A DNA stretch of 64,000 nt. Origin: Dichotomicrobium sp964540795 (GTDB lineage: Bacteria; Pseudomonadota; Alphaproteobacteria; Rhizobiales; Rhodomicrobiaceae). The stretch spans positions 124,001 through 188,000 of the forward strand of contig CAZINX010000001.1 in the NCBI GenBank assembly GCA_964540795.1. Direction: 5' to 3'. The notes under the pieces are model-generated. The model was not told the origin of the DNA and made no database searches. It worked only from the letters and a program-made list of their open reading frames with translations. Below are positions 25,267 to 35,432 of this stretch, piece after piece (the stretch's first letter is position 1; the number at the start of each line of letters is the position of its first letter). The position numbers were made by a program, and so were the translations under genes.

Positions 25267-26700
25267 CTAGCCGGGAAAATCAGCGAGACCGAATTGTGAC
25301 TTGCGACGCCGTGCGCGCGCCCCCGACCGCCGAACGAGCGGTCCGATAACGGCCAGCGTTGCGAACAGCAGAAGAATTTCGAGGTGATAGACGAAGCTGT
25401 AGCCGATGTAGCTGCTTGCCAGTCCCGGCCCCAGCGCCTGGCTGGTCGCCAACGCCGAGACGCCGTCGCGCAACAGCCCGCCGAGCGCGATCGCGCCGCC
25501 GCCGGCCGTAGCCTGCACCGCGCCCCAGATGCCCAGCGCCAACCCGCCGTTGTCGCCTTCGGCCATGTCCATCACGGCAATCAGCGTGCTGACCGCGAAC
25601 AGCCCGGCGCCGAAGCCGATCAGCGCGGAGCCGACCCGGAACAAGGTGGCGGATTCAAGCGGCCCGGCGAAGATCACCGCCGAGAACGCCGCTATGCCGA
25701 CGACAGCGCTTAGCCCGGCGAGCCGGAAGGGATCGGAACCGCGGCCCAGCGCGCGCGCCGCGTAGGCCAAGCCGGCAAGCATCCCGCCCGCGAGGATCGC
25801 CGTCAGCATGGTGGTCGCAGCCACCGAAAGTCCCAGCACCTCGCCGCCATACGGCTCCAGCAGCACATCCTGCATCGCGAACGCCGCGGTGCCCAGCCCG
25901 ACGCCGAGGAAGACGCGCCCCGAGCGTCCGCCTTCAGTGAAGCTGCGCCAGGTCTCGCTGAAGGTCGGGCGCGGGCGGTCATGCGCGGTCTTGGCCGGAT
26001 CGCGGCTTTCCTGCTTCCATAGCGCGATCAGGTTGAGCGCCATCGTCACAACGGCCGCGCCCTGCACCGCCTGGATCAGCTTGAGCTGGGTGAAGTCGGA
26101 CAGCAACAGGCCGAAGACGAGCGCGCTGGCGAACATGCCGACCAGCAGCATGACATAGAGCAGGGCCACCACTCGTGGGCGCGTGTCCTCGGTCGCCAGA
26201 TCGGTGGCCAGCGCCAGCCCGGCGGTCTGCGTGGTGTGGAGGCCCGCGCCGACCAGCAGGAACGCCAGCGCGGCGGCGGCGTAACCGATCCACAACGGCC
26301 CGGTCGTGTCGCCCGACAGGATCAGAAGCGCGAAGGGCATGATCGCCAGTCCGCCGAATTGCATCAGGCTGCCGAACCAGATGTAAGGCACCCGGCGCCA
26401 GCCGAGAAACGAGCGGTGCGTGTCCGACTTGTAGCCGATGAACGCGCGCAGCGGTGCGAAGACCAGCGGGATCGCGACCATCAGCGCCACCAGCCAGGCC
26501 GGGACGCCAAGCTCGACGATCATCACGCGGTTGAGCGTGCCGGTGAGCAGCACCACGGCCATGCCGACCGAGACCTGGAACAAAGACAGCCGCAGCAGCC
26601 GCCCTAGCGGCAGGTCGGGCGTTGCCGCGTCCGCAAAGGGGAGGAATTGCGGACTCAGCTCTCGCCACTGCTGGACGAATGTCTGGTTCAGCCGCTTCAT
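25267..26700 (-). CDS. lhaA: LH1 assembly protein LhaA (BCD-family MFS)
   Basis: 477 residues, about 12 membrane helices, a major-facilitator-like protein of the PucC/LhaA bacteriochlorophyll delivery family. The segments LLTGTLNRVMIVELGVPAWL and FIGYKSDTHRSFLGWRRVPY are diagnostic. LhaA associates with LH1 and PuhA during assembly. Its start overlaps the bchM region by 4 bp and it precedes puhA, as in other purple bacteria. Confidence 0.95.
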   Translation of the reverse strand: MKRLNQTFVQQWRELSPQFLPFADAATPDLPLGRLLRLSLFQVSVGMAVVLLTGTLNRVMIVELGVPAWLVALMVAIPLVFAPLRAFIGYKSDTHRSFLGWRRVPYIWFGSLMQFGGLAIMPFALLILSGDTTGPLWIGYAAAALAFLLVGAGLHTTQTAGLALATDLATEDTRPRVVALLYVMLLVGMFASALVFGLLLSDFTQLKLIQAVQGAAVVTMALNLIALWKQESRDPAKTAHDRPRPTFSETWRSFTEGGRSGRVFLGVGLGTAAFAMQDVLLEPYGGEVLGLSVAATTMLTAILAGGMLAGLAYAARALGRGSDPFRLAGLSAVVGIAAFSAVIFAGPLESATLFRVGSALIGFGAGLFAVSTLIAVMDMAEGDNGGLALGIWGAVQATAGGGAIALGGLLRDGVSALATSQALGPGLASSYIGYSFVYHLEILLLFATLAVIGPLVRRSGARARRRKSQFGLADFPG

Positions 26701-27401
26701 TGCCGCGTCAGCTCCAGGGCCTGGGAGGTGTAGAAACCGCTGGCGATCCGGGACGTGCGCCCCGCTTGCCAGTTCGCCAGTTGTGGCTCGGCCGCGAGCA
26801 GCCGGGTGAGTTTGCCGTGGCCAATCGGCTCGATGGCCGGCGCGCGGTCGGAGCGCGGGAACAGCTTGCCGATGCCGTGCATCGCTGTCAGCGCGGCAGT
26901 GCGCGGGGCGAAGGTCATCAGGACGCCGCGCTCCGTGCGCTCGGCGAGCCGGGCCACCGCGCGGGCGATGTCCTTGCCGTGGTAGTGAATGAGCGAGTCC
27001 ATCGCGACGACGTAGTCGAACCGCCCCCAGGCCGGGTCGATGAAGTCGCCGACCTGGAAGTCAATGTGCCCGCCGCGCGGAAAGCTTTCCGGCGAACGCT
27101 CGCGCGCCAGCTCGATCAGCGAGGGCGACAGGTCCACCGCGACCACCTCCGCGCCCCGCTCCGCCGCCGCGACCGACAGCAGACCCGTGCCGCAGCCGGC
27201 ATCGAGCAGCCGTACGCCGCGCAGGTCATCCGGCAGCCAGTCCAGCAGCGTCTGGCGCATCCTGTCCCTGCCCGCGCGCACCGTGGCGCGGATGCGGCTC
27301 ACCGGCGCATCGGTGGTCAGCCGGGCCCATGCCTCGACGGCGGTCTTGTCGAAGTATTCGCCGAGGCGGCCGCGCCGCGCGAAGTAGGTCGAGGTCGGCA
27401 T
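26697..27401 (-). CDS. bchM: Magnesium protoporphyrin IX methyltransferase
   Basis: 234 residues from the ATG at 27401, which overlaps the bchL stop codon (TAATG). BchM transfers a methyl group from S-adenosylmethionine to the C13 propionate of Mg-protoporphyrin IX. The SAM motif is VRLLDAGCGTGLLSVAAAERG. Translational coupling follows from the overlaps with bchL and lhaA. Confidence 0.97.
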   Translation of the reverse strand: MPTSTYFARRGRLGEYFDKTAVEAWARLTTDAPVSRIRATVRAGRDRMRQTLLDWLPDDLRGVRLLDAGCGTGLLSVAAAERGAEVVAVDLSPSLIELARERSPESFPRGGHIDFQVGDFIDPAWGRFDYVVAMDSLIHYHGKDIARAVARLAERTERGVLMTFAPRTAALTAMHGIGKLFPRSDRAPAIEPIGHGKLTRLLAAEPQLANWQAGRTSRIASGFYTSQALELTRQ

Positions 27402-28300
27402 TATTCGAACCCCAGGAAGTCGAAGATGTCCCGGTCCTTCATCGGCTTGGCATCGCATGGGTCAACGCCGTTCCACAGCGTGGCCGCGAGGCGCAGATAT
27501 TCCTGCTTTACCGCCTCCAGTTCTGGCGTGGAGTCCATCTCGAACAGCACGGACTTCTTCAGCCGGCTCTTGCGGATGTCGTCGAGGTCGGGGAAATGGG
27601 CCAGCCGGCGCAGGCCGGTCGCGTCGTTGAAGCGGTCGATCTCGTCGGTGTCCTTGCTCCGGTTCGCCACGACGCCGGCAACGCGCACGTTGTAGTTTTT
27701 GGCCTTCGCGCCGATGGCCGCCACGATGCGGTTCATCGCGAAGATCGAGTCGAAGTCGTTGGCGCTGACGATGACCGCGCGGTCGGCGTGCTGAAGCGGC
27801 GAGGCAAAGCCGCCGCAGACCACGTCGCCGAGCACGTCGAAGATGACCACATCGGTGTCTTCGAGCAGGTGGTGCTCCTTCAGCAGCTTCACCGTCTGGC
27901 CCACGACGTAGCCGCCACAGCCCGTGCCCGCCGGCGGGCCGCCGGCTTCAACGCACATAACGCCGTTGTAGCCCTCATAGACGTAGTCTTCCGGGCGCAG
28001 CTCCTCGGAGTGAAAGTCGACCGACTCCAGAATGTCGATGACCGTCGGGACGAGGCGCTTGGTCAGCGTGAATGTCGAGTCGTGCTTGGGATCGCAGCCG
28101 ATCTGGAGCACGCGCTTGCCGAGCATCGAGAATGCAGCCGACAGGTTCGAGGAGGTCGTGCTCTTGCCAATGCCGCCCTTGCCGTAGACGGAGAACACCT
28201 TGGCTGTATCGATCTGGACGGACGGGTCCATCTTGACCTGGACGCTGCCTTCGCCATCCTGGCGGCGATCGGCGGGGCGGGTGTCGAGAAGTACTGTCAT
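27401..28300 (-). CDS. bchL: Light-independent protochlorophyllide reductase iron protein
   Basis: 299 residues from the ATG at 28300 (AAGGAGACC upstream). A NifH-like ATPase with the P-loop YGKGGIGKST (about 39-48) and cluster cysteines in AGTGCGGY and DVVCGGF. It donates electrons to BchN-BchB. The short N-terminal extension before the P-loop (about 38 residues, Asp/Gln-rich) resembles the regulatory N-terminus described for BchL of Rhodobacter. Confidence 0.97.
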   Translation of the reverse strand: MTVLLDTRPADRRQDGEGSVQVKMDPSVQIDTAKVFSVYGKGGIGKSTTSSNLSAAFSMLGKRVLQIGCDPKHDSTFTLTKRLVPTVIDILESVDFHSEELRPEDYVYEGYNGVMCVEAGGPPAGTGCGGYVVGQTVKLLKEHHLLEDTDVVIFDVLGDVVCGGFASPLQHADRAVIVSANDFDSIFAMNRIVAAIGAKAKNYNVRVAGVVANRSKDTDEIDRFNDATGLRRLAHFPDLDDIRKSRLKKSVLFEMDSTPELEAVKQEYLRLAATLWNGVDPCDAKPMKDRDIFDFLGFE

Positions 28301-28319
28301 GCCGGTCTCCTTGGGGTGT

Positions 28320-31300
28320 TTATGCGGCGACGTCGTCGGTAATCCCTTCGACCTGATCCTCAAGCTCGGCGCTGGCCTGGGTCAGGGCTTCAAGCGTCGC
28401 CTCGTCGGGCGACCAGTACTGGCGCTCATGCGCTTCGATGAGCCGGTTGGCCATCTTCGCCGAGGCTTTCGGGTTCAGCTCCGCCAGCCGGCGGCGCATG
28501 TTTTCGTCGAGGACGTAGGTTTCGGTGAGCTGTTGATAGACCCACTCGGGCACCTGTCCGGTGGTCGCGGACCAGCCCATGGTGTTGGTCACATGCGCCT
28601 CGATCTGGCGCACGCCCTCGTAGCCGTGGCGCAACATGCCCTCGTACCATTTCGGGTTGAGCGCGCGCGTGCGGGTCTCCAGCGCGACCTGTTCGTTCAG
28701 CGTGCGGACCGCGCCTTCGCCGCGGGTCTGGTCGCCGATATAGACCTGAGCAGCTTCGCCCCTGGCGCGCTCGACCGCCTTGCCGATGCCGCCGAGCGTG
28801 TCAAAGTAGTGGTCGATGGTGGTGACGCCGAGTTCGACCGATTCCAGGTTCTGATAGGCCAGTTCGACATTGGAGAGCACGTCCTGGAGCAGCTCTTTCT
28901 GGCGCACCGGCTTGCCGGAGCAGCCATAGGCGTAGCACTTGCGGCTCTGATAGGTTTCCGCCAGTTCGTCCTCATCCTCCCACGCGCCGCTGTCGAGGAG
29001 CTGGTTCACGTTGGAGCCGTAGGCGCCGTCGGCGTTCGAGAACACGCGCAGCGCGGCAGTCTCCAGGTCGCAGCCGTTCGTCTCGGCGTAGGCGAGGGCG
29101 TGCTTGCGGATGAAGTTCTGCTCGACCGGCTCATCGGCCTGGGCGGCGAGGAGCGCGGCTTCGGCCAGCAGGCGCGTCTGGAGCGGCAGCAGATCGCGGA
29201 AGATGCCCGACAGCGTAACCACCACGTCGATGCGCGGGCGGCCTAATTCCTCCAGCGGGATAAGTTCCGCGCCGGCCAGTCGGCCATAGCTGTCAAAGCG
29301 CGGTCGCGCGCCGATCAGGGCGAGCGCCTGCGAGATCTGACTGCCTTCGGACTTGAGGTTGTCTGTGCCCCACAGCACCAGCGCCACGGTCTGCGGCAGG
29401 TCGTGGCCGTCCTGCATATAGCGGTCGATCAGCCGCTGGGCCTGCGCCGCGCCGTCCTTCACCGCGAAGACGCTGGGGATGCGGAACGGGTCGAAGCCGT
29501 GCAGGTTGCGTCCCGTCGGCAGGATGTCCGGCGAGCGCAGCAGGTCGCCGCCCGGCACCGGCGGGACGAAGCCGCCATCGAGCGCATGGATGAGCGCGGG
29601 GATTTCGCTGTCCTGCATGAGCAGCCGGTTGGTGCCGGCCAGTTCGCGCGCCATCGCAAGGTTATGGCCGGTGGCCTCGACGCCTGCCAACGCGAGGGCA
29701 TGTTCGGGCGTATCGCCTCCCGCCAGCGCGTGGGCGAGGTCCTCGTTCAGGCTCGTGCCGTGAGACGCCTCGGCAATGGAGCGGAGCAGGTCGGTGCGAT
29801 CCTGGAGGCCCATCGCTTCGCCGACGACGTGAAGCCCGTTGGGGATCAGCGTCTGCTCAAGCTCGGCGACATCCTCGGCCAGCTCGCGGATGCGCTCTGA
29901 GGGGTCGCCCTGCCAGACCGGCTCGGACTGGGCCATTTCCAGTTCGGCCGCCTGCGACTGGATGAGTACGGCAAGCTGCTCGCGCTCCTGCGCCTGTTCC
30001 GGCGGAAGGGAGCGCCACCGCTCGATCGAGCTTTTCAGGTCGAGCAGCCCGCGATAGAGCCCCGCATGAGTGACCGGCGGCGTCAGATAGCTGACCAGCG
30101 TGGCCGCCGAGCGCCGCTTGGCGATCGTGCCCTCGGACGGGTTGTTGGCGGCGTAGAGGTAAATGTTGGGCAGGTCGCCGATCAGCCGGTCCGGCCAGCA
30201 CATGTTGCTCATGCCCGACTGCTTGCCCGGCATGAACTCCAGCGCGCCATGCGTGCCGAAATGCAGGACGGCGTTGGCGTCGAAGTCCTCGCGCAGATAG
30301 CGATAGAAGGCCGAGAAGGCGTGCGTCGGCGCGAAATCCTTCTCGAACAAAAGGCGCATCGGGTCGCCCTCGTAGCCGAAGGTAGGCTGAACGCCGATGA
30401 ACACCTTGCCGAACTGCTTGCCCAGCACATGCAGCGTGCGCCCGTCGGTCTGCTGGCGGCCGGGCGCGGGGCCCCACTGTTCTTCGATGTCCGCCAGCCA
30501 GCGCTCGCGCTGAACGTGATCGTCGACCGGGATGCGGGCATGTACGTTGGCGTCAGCGCCGTAATCGCCCGCGTTGCCATGGATGATGGCCTCGCGCAGC
30601 GCGTCGACCGTCTCCGGCACTTCGACGTCGTAGCCGGCCGCCTTGAGCGCGCGCAGCGTGTTGTGCAGCGACTGGAACACCGAGAGATAAGCCGCCGTGC
30701 CGGTCGCTCCGCCATTCGGCGGGAAGTTGAACAGGACGATCGCCAGCTTGCGTTCGTTGCGCGGCGTCTTGCGCAGGCGCACCATCCGCTCCACGCGCGA
30801 GGCGAGTTGCTCGGCGCGCGCCACACAGACCTGCATGGCGTTGACGCCGTCCTGGCTCTCGAAGCGGCAATGGCGTTCGCAGCCCTCGCACGGCATCCCG
30901 GACGTGTCCGCACGGCCTCCATAGATGAGCGGCGAGGTCGCGCCGTCCAGCTCCGGGATCGCGACCATCATCGTTGTCTCGACCGGCATCAGCCCCCGGT
31001 CGGAGCCGCCCCACTGCTGCAGCGTCTGGAATTCCATCGCATGAGCGGCGGTGTACGGCACGTCCAGCTTTTCAAGGATATCCTGCGCAGCGTCGGCGTC
31101 GTTGTAGGCCGGGCCGCCGACCAGCGAGAAGCCGGTAAGCGAGACCACCGCATCGACGACCGGCTTGCCGTTCTTCATGAAGAAGCGCTCGATCGCCGGG
31201 CGGGAGTCCAGCCCGCTGGCGAAGGCCGGGATCACCCGGAAGCCGCGCGCCTCAAGCGAATGGATGACGCCGTCATAATGGGCGGTGTCGCGCGAAAGGA

Positions 31301-32072
31301 TGTAGGAGCGCATCAGGAGGACGCCGATCGTGCCCCGCTCGCCCCTGCTCTCGGGAAGTTCCTCAGCGCGCTCGGCAACGCGACCGACCATCCTGGGGTG
31401 ATAGACGCCCGTTTCCGGGTAGACCACGGGGGGCTGCACACTGATCGTCCCGCGCAACGCCAGCCGCGCGCCGTCGGCGTAACGGTCGATGAGCTGACGG
31501 ACCATGTTGTTCAGGTTGTCGTCCGAACAGGCCAGCCAGTACTGCATCGTCAGGAAGTAGGCGCGCACGTCCTGCGCGGCGCCGGGAATGAATTTCAGGA
31601 TGCGCGGCAGGCGGCGCAGCATCGCCATCTGGCCGGCGCCGGAGCTTTTCTTCTTGTCGCTGGAGCCGCGCAGGCGCTTGAGCAGCTTGACCGCGCCGGA
31701 CGGTTCGCCGCCCATTGTGAATTTGCCCATGCGCGTCAGGCGCATGACTTCGCCGGAGGACATGCACGCGACCATCGCATCGCATTGATCGCGGCGCGCT
31801 TCGAGGGCCGGCAGGATCGCCTGGATGTGCTCGTCGAGGAACATCATCGTCACGATGATGATGTGGCCCTTGGCGATGTCGGCGCGGCAGGCGTCCAGCG
31901 CCTCTTCGTTTTCGGCCCAGTCCGAGGCGGCGTGCAGGCTCAGATTGATGCCGGGTAGGTCGCGGCGCAGACTCTCCCGCGCCCGCTCCGCCGCGGGCGC
32001 CAGATGCTTGTCCAGCGTGACGATCACCACATTGACGGGTGCGATCTCAGCGGCCGAAATGTGCTTTTGCAT
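28320..32072 (-). CDS. bchH: Magnesium chelatase subunit H
   Basis: 1250 residues, the large porphyrin-binding catalytic subunit (CobN/BchH family). It binds protoporphyrin IX and receives Mg2+ with the help of BchI and BchD. Family segments visible include GTHGALEFMPGKQSGMSNMC and NQLLDSGAWEDEDELAETY. It overlaps the 3' end of bchB by 26 bp and precedes bchL by 19 bp. Confidence 0.98.
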   Translation of the reverse strand: MQKHISAAEIAPVNVVIVTLDKHLAPAAERARESLRRDLPGINLSLHAASDWAENEEALDACRADIAKGHIIIVTMMFLDEHIQAILPALEARRDQCDAMVACMSSGEVMRLTRMGKFTMGGEPSGAVKLLKRLRGSSDKKKSSGAGQMAMLRRLPRILKFIPGAAQDVRAYFLTMQYWLACSDDNLNNMVRQLIDRYADGARLALRGTISVQPPVVYPETGVYHPRMVGRVAERAEELPESRGERGTIGVLLMRSYILSRDTAHYDGVIHSLEARGFRVIPAFASGLDSRPAIERFFMKNGKPVVDAVVSLTGFSLVGGPAYNDADAAQDILEKLDVPYTAAHAMEFQTLQQWGGSDRGLMPVETTMMVAIPELDGATSPLIYGGRADTSGMPCEGCERHCRFESQDGVNAMQVCVARAEQLASRVERMVRLRKTPRNERKLAIVLFNFPPNGGATGTAAYLSVFQSLHNTLRALKAAGYDVEVPETVDALREAIIHGNAGDYGADANVHARIPVDDHVQRERWLADIEEQWGPAPGRQQTDGRTLHVLGKQFGKVFIGVQPTFGYEGDPMRLLFEKDFAPTHAFSAFYRYLREDFDANAVLHFGTHGALEFMPGKQSGMSNMCWPDRLIGDLPNIYLYAANNPSEGTIAKRRSAATLVSYLTPPVTHAGLYRGLLDLKSSIERWRSLPPEQAQEREQLAVLIQSQAAELEMAQSEPVWQGDPSERIRELAEDVAELEQTLIPNGLHVVGEAMGLQDRTDLLRSIAEASHGTSLNEDLAHALAGGDTPEHALALAGVEATGHNLAMARELAGTNRLLMQDSEIPALIHALDGGFVPPVPGGDLLRSPDILPTGRNLHGFDPFRIPSVFAVKDGAAQAQRLIDRYMQDGHDLPQTVALVLWGTDNLKSEGSQISQALALIGARPRFDSYGRLAGAELIPLEELGRPRIDVVVTLSGIFRDLLPLQTRLLAEAALLAAQADEPVEQNFIRKHALAYAETNGCDLETAALRVFSNADGAYGSNVNQLLDSGAWEDEDELAETYQSRKCYAYGCSGKPVRQKELLQDVLSNVELAYQNLESVELGVTTIDHYFDTLGGIGKAVERARGEAAQVYIGDQTRGEGAVRTLNEQVALETRTRALNPKWYEGMLRHGYEGVRQIEAHVTNTMGWSATTGQVPEWVYQQLTETYVLDENMRRRLAELNPKASAKMANRLIEAHERQYWSPDEATLEALTQASAELEDQVEGITDDVAA

Positions 32073-33606
32073 CGTAAAGTGTCTCGACGGTTATCTGTGA
32101 CAGGCCCTGTTCAGCGGCGAAGGCTTCGGCATTGCGCTTGGCCTTGCCCCGGACAAAGAACGGAATCTTGCGAAGCTCTTTCTCGGCATCGGCCTCCCAG
32201 ATGATCGGAGCGTTGTCCGCGGCGGGCTCCGGTTCAGGTTCAGGGCGGTCCTGAACGCGCGGGCCGGTCTCGCCGGAGGTCGCCAGATGCGAAGGCACGG
32301 CATCGTCGTTGAACTCGAAGTCCTCGCGGAACATGCCGAGCAGGTGTTCCTCCAGGCCCATCATCAGCGGATGGACCCAGTCGTCGAAGATGACGTTCGC
32401 GCCTTCGAAGCCCATTTGCGGGGAGGTGCGCGCGGGATAGTCCTGAACATGAACCGGCGCGGAGATGACGGCGCAGGCGATGCCCAGGCGCTTGGCGATG
32501 TGCCGCTCCATCTGCGTGCCAAGAACCAGTTCGGGCTGAAGCTCCTGCACCTGCTGCTCGACTTCGAGATAGTCGTCGGTGATGAGCGGCTCGATGCCCA
32601 GGTCCTTGGCCTTGGCGCGGATCTCGCGGGCGAATTCGCGGCTGTACGTGCCGAGCCCAACGACCTCGTAGCCGAGTTCTTCAGAGGCGATGCGCGCGGC
32701 GGCCAGCGCATGGGTGGCGTCGGCGAAAATGAAGACGCGCTTTCCGGTGAGGTAGTTCGAGTCGATCGAGCGTGAATACCACGGCAGGCGGCACTCCAGC
32801 TCCTCCAGCGCTGCCGCCGGGTCGATCCCGGCCAACTCGGCCACCTCGTTAATGAAGTCCCGCGTCGCGCCGACGCCGATCGGCACGATCGTCGTGCGCG
32901 GCTGCTTGAAGTTGCGCTCCAGCCAGCGCGCCGTGCCATCGGCGATCTCGGGATACATGACAACGTTGAAGTCGGCTTCGCCGAGCCGGGCGATGTCCTC
33001 TGCCGTGGCATTCAGCGGCGCGCAGACATTCACGTCGACGCCGAGCTTGTCGAGCAAATAGGTGATCTCGCGCACGTCGTCGCGGTGGCGGAAGCCGAGC
33101 GCCGTCGGACCCAGCAGGTTGCAACGCGGCCGGGCGTCCGCCTCGCGCGGCGCAGGTGCTTCCGCCGGGCGGACCAGCGCGCGCACGAGCTGGTAGAAAG
33201 TTTCCGACGCGCCCCAGTTCTCCTTTTTCTGATAGGACGGCAACTCTAGCGGCACGATCGGGATCGGCAGGCCGGCCGCCTTGGCCAGACCGCCTGGATC
33301 GTCCTGAATCAGCTCGGCCGTGCAGGACGCGCCGACCAGCATGGCGTTGGGCTTGAAACGGTCATAGGAGGACAGGATCGCGTCTCGGAAAATCTCCGCG
33401 GTGTCCTTGCCAAGATCGCGTGCCTGGAAGGTGGTATAGGTGACCGGCGGGCGGTGGTCGCGCCGCTCGATCATCGTGAAAAGCAAGTCGGCGTAAGTGT
33501 CGCCCTGCGGCGCGTGGAGGACGTAATGCACATCCTTGAGCGCGGTGGCGATACGCATGGCGCCGACATGCGGCGGGCCTTCATATGTCCACACGGTCAG
33601 TTGCAT
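32047..33606 (-). CDS. bchB: Light-independent protochlorophyllide reductase subunit B
   Basis: 519 residues, NifK-like subunit of DPOR. It starts MQLTVWTYEGPPHVGAMRIA and ends with the BchB C-terminal domain (DAEKELRKIPFFVRGKAKRN). BchN and BchB together hold the 4Fe-4S cluster and reduce ring D of protochlorophyllide without light. A Pro/Glu-rich linker lies before the C-terminal domain. It starts 6 bp after bchN. Confidence 0.98.
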   Translation of the reverse strand: MQLTVWTYEGPPHVGAMRIATALKDVHYVLHAPQGDTYADLLFTMIERRDHRPPVTYTTFQARDLGKDTAEIFRDAILSSYDRFKPNAMLVGASCTAELIQDDPGGLAKAAGLPIPIVPLELPSYQKKENWGASETFYQLVRALVRPAEAPAPREADARPRCNLLGPTALGFRHRDDVREITYLLDKLGVDVNVCAPLNATAEDIARLGEADFNVVMYPEIADGTARWLERNFKQPRTTIVPIGVGATRDFINEVAELAGIDPAAALEELECRLPWYSRSIDSNYLTGKRVFIFADATHALAAARIASEELGYEVVGLGTYSREFAREIRAKAKDLGIEPLITDDYLEVEQQVQELQPELVLGTQMERHIAKRLGIACAVISAPVHVQDYPARTSPQMGFEGANVIFDDWVHPLMMGLEEHLLGMFREDFEFNDDAVPSHLATSGETGPRVQDRPEPEPEPAADNAPIIWEADAEKELRKIPFFVRGKAKRNAEAFAAEQGLSQITVETLYDAKAHFGR

Positions 33607-33612
33607 CCTGGT

Positions 33613-34905
33613 CTACACCTTCAGCTTGGCGCGGCGCACGAGCGGGCGGGCGAACAGTTCGGCGAGATCGCCAGCCTGGTCGTAGCCCTGCGTCGGCGTG
33701 AACAGCAGTTCGATGGACCACTTCGTCGTCATGCCCTCGGCTTCGAGCGGGTTCGCCAGGCCGAGGCCGCAGACGGTGAGATCGGGCTTGGCCGCATAGC
33801 AGCGGTCGAGCTGCTTCTCGACATCCTGTCCCTCGCTGAGCTGTACCGTTTCGGGCAGCATGGCGAGGTCGTCGGCCAGGTGCTGCTGATGCAGGTAGGG
33901 GGTGCCGACCTCGATCAGCTCCATGTCCATCTCGCGGGCGAGGAACCGCGCGAGCGGCACTTCGAGCTGGGAATCGGGGAAGAAGAAGATGCGCTTGCCG
34001 CCGAGCTGGTCGCGGTAGTGCTCCAGCGCGCGATCGGCGCGGGCGCGGCCGGAGGCCGTGACCTCATCGAATGTCTTTTGATCCACACCCCAATGGTTCG
34101 CCGCGGCCTTGAGCCAGCCCGTGGTGCCTTCCACGCCAAGCGGAAAAGGCGCGGGGATGCGCTTGGCACCGCGATTTTCCAGCGCGCGGGCGGTGTCCAT
34201 CAGGTAAGGCTGCGCCAGCAGATAGCGCGTGTCCGGGCCCACCGGCGGCATTTCGTTCGAGTCCCGCATCGGCAGGTAGACCGGGGTTGGCAGGCCCATG
34301 CGCTCGAACATGCGGGTGAATTGGTCTTCCACAACATCGGCCAGGCAGCCGACGATCATCAGCGACTGATCGGAGCCTTCCGGGAGTGCCGGCAGTTCCG
34401 GGACCATCGACGAGAGGCAGCCGTCTTCGCCTTGCGTGAATGTCGTCTCGATGCCGCTGCCCGAGTAGTTGAGGATGCGCACATCCGGCGCGTAGTTCTT
34501 CGACAGCCGCTCCGCCGCTTTCGACAGGTCCAGCTTGATGACCTCCGACGGGCACGAGCCGACCAGGAACAACAGGTTGATGTCCGGCCGGCGCTCCAGC
34601 AGCCTCGCGACGTTGCGGTCCAGCTCGTCATTCACATCCGCCATGCCGGCCAGATCGCGTTCGTCGATGATCGCCGTGGCGAATCTTGGCTCGGCAAAGA
34701 TCATAACGCCCGCCGCCGACTGCATGAGATGCGCGCAGGTGCGCGATCCGACGATCAGGAAAAATGCATCCTGGATTTTGCGATGCAGCCAGATGATGCC
34801 CGTCAGGCCGCAGAACACCTCGCGCTGGCCGCGTTCACGCAACACAGGGCGCTCGGTGCATCCTTCTTTCGGCGCGGGCACATCGGCGATGACGGCATGG
34901 CTCAT
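33613..34905 (-). CDS. bchN: Light-independent protochlorophyllide reductase subunit N
   Basis: 430 residues, NifD-like subunit of DPOR. The three expected cluster cysteines are in REVFCGLTG, SRTCAHLM and GSCPSEVIK. A GGAGGTG site precedes the ATG, which overlaps the bchF stop codon (ATGA). Order bchF-N-B-H-L-M is the standard purple-bacterial one. Confidence 0.98.
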   Translation of the reverse strand: MSHAVIADVPAPKEGCTERPVLRERGQREVFCGLTGIIWLHRKIQDAFFLIVGSRTCAHLMQSAAGVMIFAEPRFATAIIDERDLAGMADVNDELDRNVARLLERRPDINLLFLVGSCPSEVIKLDLSKAAERLSKNYAPDVRILNYSGSGIETTFTQGEDGCLSSMVPELPALPEGSDQSLMIVGCLADVVEDQFTRMFERMGLPTPVYLPMRDSNEMPPVGPDTRYLLAQPYLMDTARALENRGAKRIPAPFPLGVEGTTGWLKAAANHWGVDQKTFDEVTASGRARADRALEHYRDQLGGKRIFFFPDSQLEVPLARFLAREMDMELIEVGTPYLHQQHLADDLAMLPETVQLSEGQDVEKQLDRCYAAKPDLTVCGLGLANPLEAEGMTTKWSIELLFTPTQGYDQAGDLAELFARPLVRRAKLKV

Positions 34906-35432
34906 TGCGCACCTCCGACCGGGCTGAGAGTGGTGTTGGCGGCCAGACGCTTGGCGGCTTCTTCGTCGCGGCGCGCAGCGCGCAGCTTCAGGACGAACTG
35001 CGCGGCGTTGACGACGTAGGCCGCATAGGCCGCAAGGGCGAGGATCATCTGTTCGAGCGGCGTTCCCCAGCCGAGGAAGACCGCGGCCAGATAGGCGGTG
35101 TGCAGCGCCAGCACGAGCATGGAAAAGACGTCTTCCCAGAAGAAGGCGGGGGCAAAGAGGTAGCGCCCGAAAACGACCTTCTCCCAGATCGCGCCGGTCA
35201 CCATGATCGCGTAGAGCACGAGCGTCTTGATGACGATCGACCAGGTCGCCAAGGCGAAGCCCTCGCCCGTCATGAGGTAGCGGATGACGAACGCCAGGCT
35301 AACCAGGAAGACAAGGAACTGAAACGGGGCAAGAATCCCCTGAACCATCGTCCAGGGCGAGGAGTCGCGCCGCTTGCGCTCTTCCGGCGTGTAAAGCGGC
35401 TGTCCCGGCGACCGACCTTGATGCTCCCGCAT
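34902..35432 (-). CDS. bchF: 3-vinyl bacteriochlorophyllide hydratase
   Basis: 176 residues from the ATG at 35432 (AGAGGG upstream). A four-helix membrane protein with LYTPEERKRRDSSPWTMVQG and YAIMVTGAIWEKVVFGRYLF. It hydrates the C3 vinyl group of chlorophyllide to hydroxyethyl, later oxidised by BchC. It heads the long minus-strand operon that ends with bchO. Confidence 0.96.
   Translation of the reverse strand: MREHQGRSPGQPLYTPEERKRRDSSPWTMVQGILAPFQFLVFLVSLAFVIRYLMTGEGFALATWSIVIKTLVLYAIMVTGAIWEKVVFGRYLFAPAFFWEDVFSMLVLALHTAYLAAVFLGWGTPLEQMILALAAYAAYVVNAAQFVLKLRAARRDEEAAKRLAANTTLSPVGGAQ

Noticed and set aside
30066..31958. A 630-codon open frame opposite bchH
   Set aside because: Low-complexity Arg/His/Asp-rich composition typical of an antisense frame; bchH is certain on the other strand.
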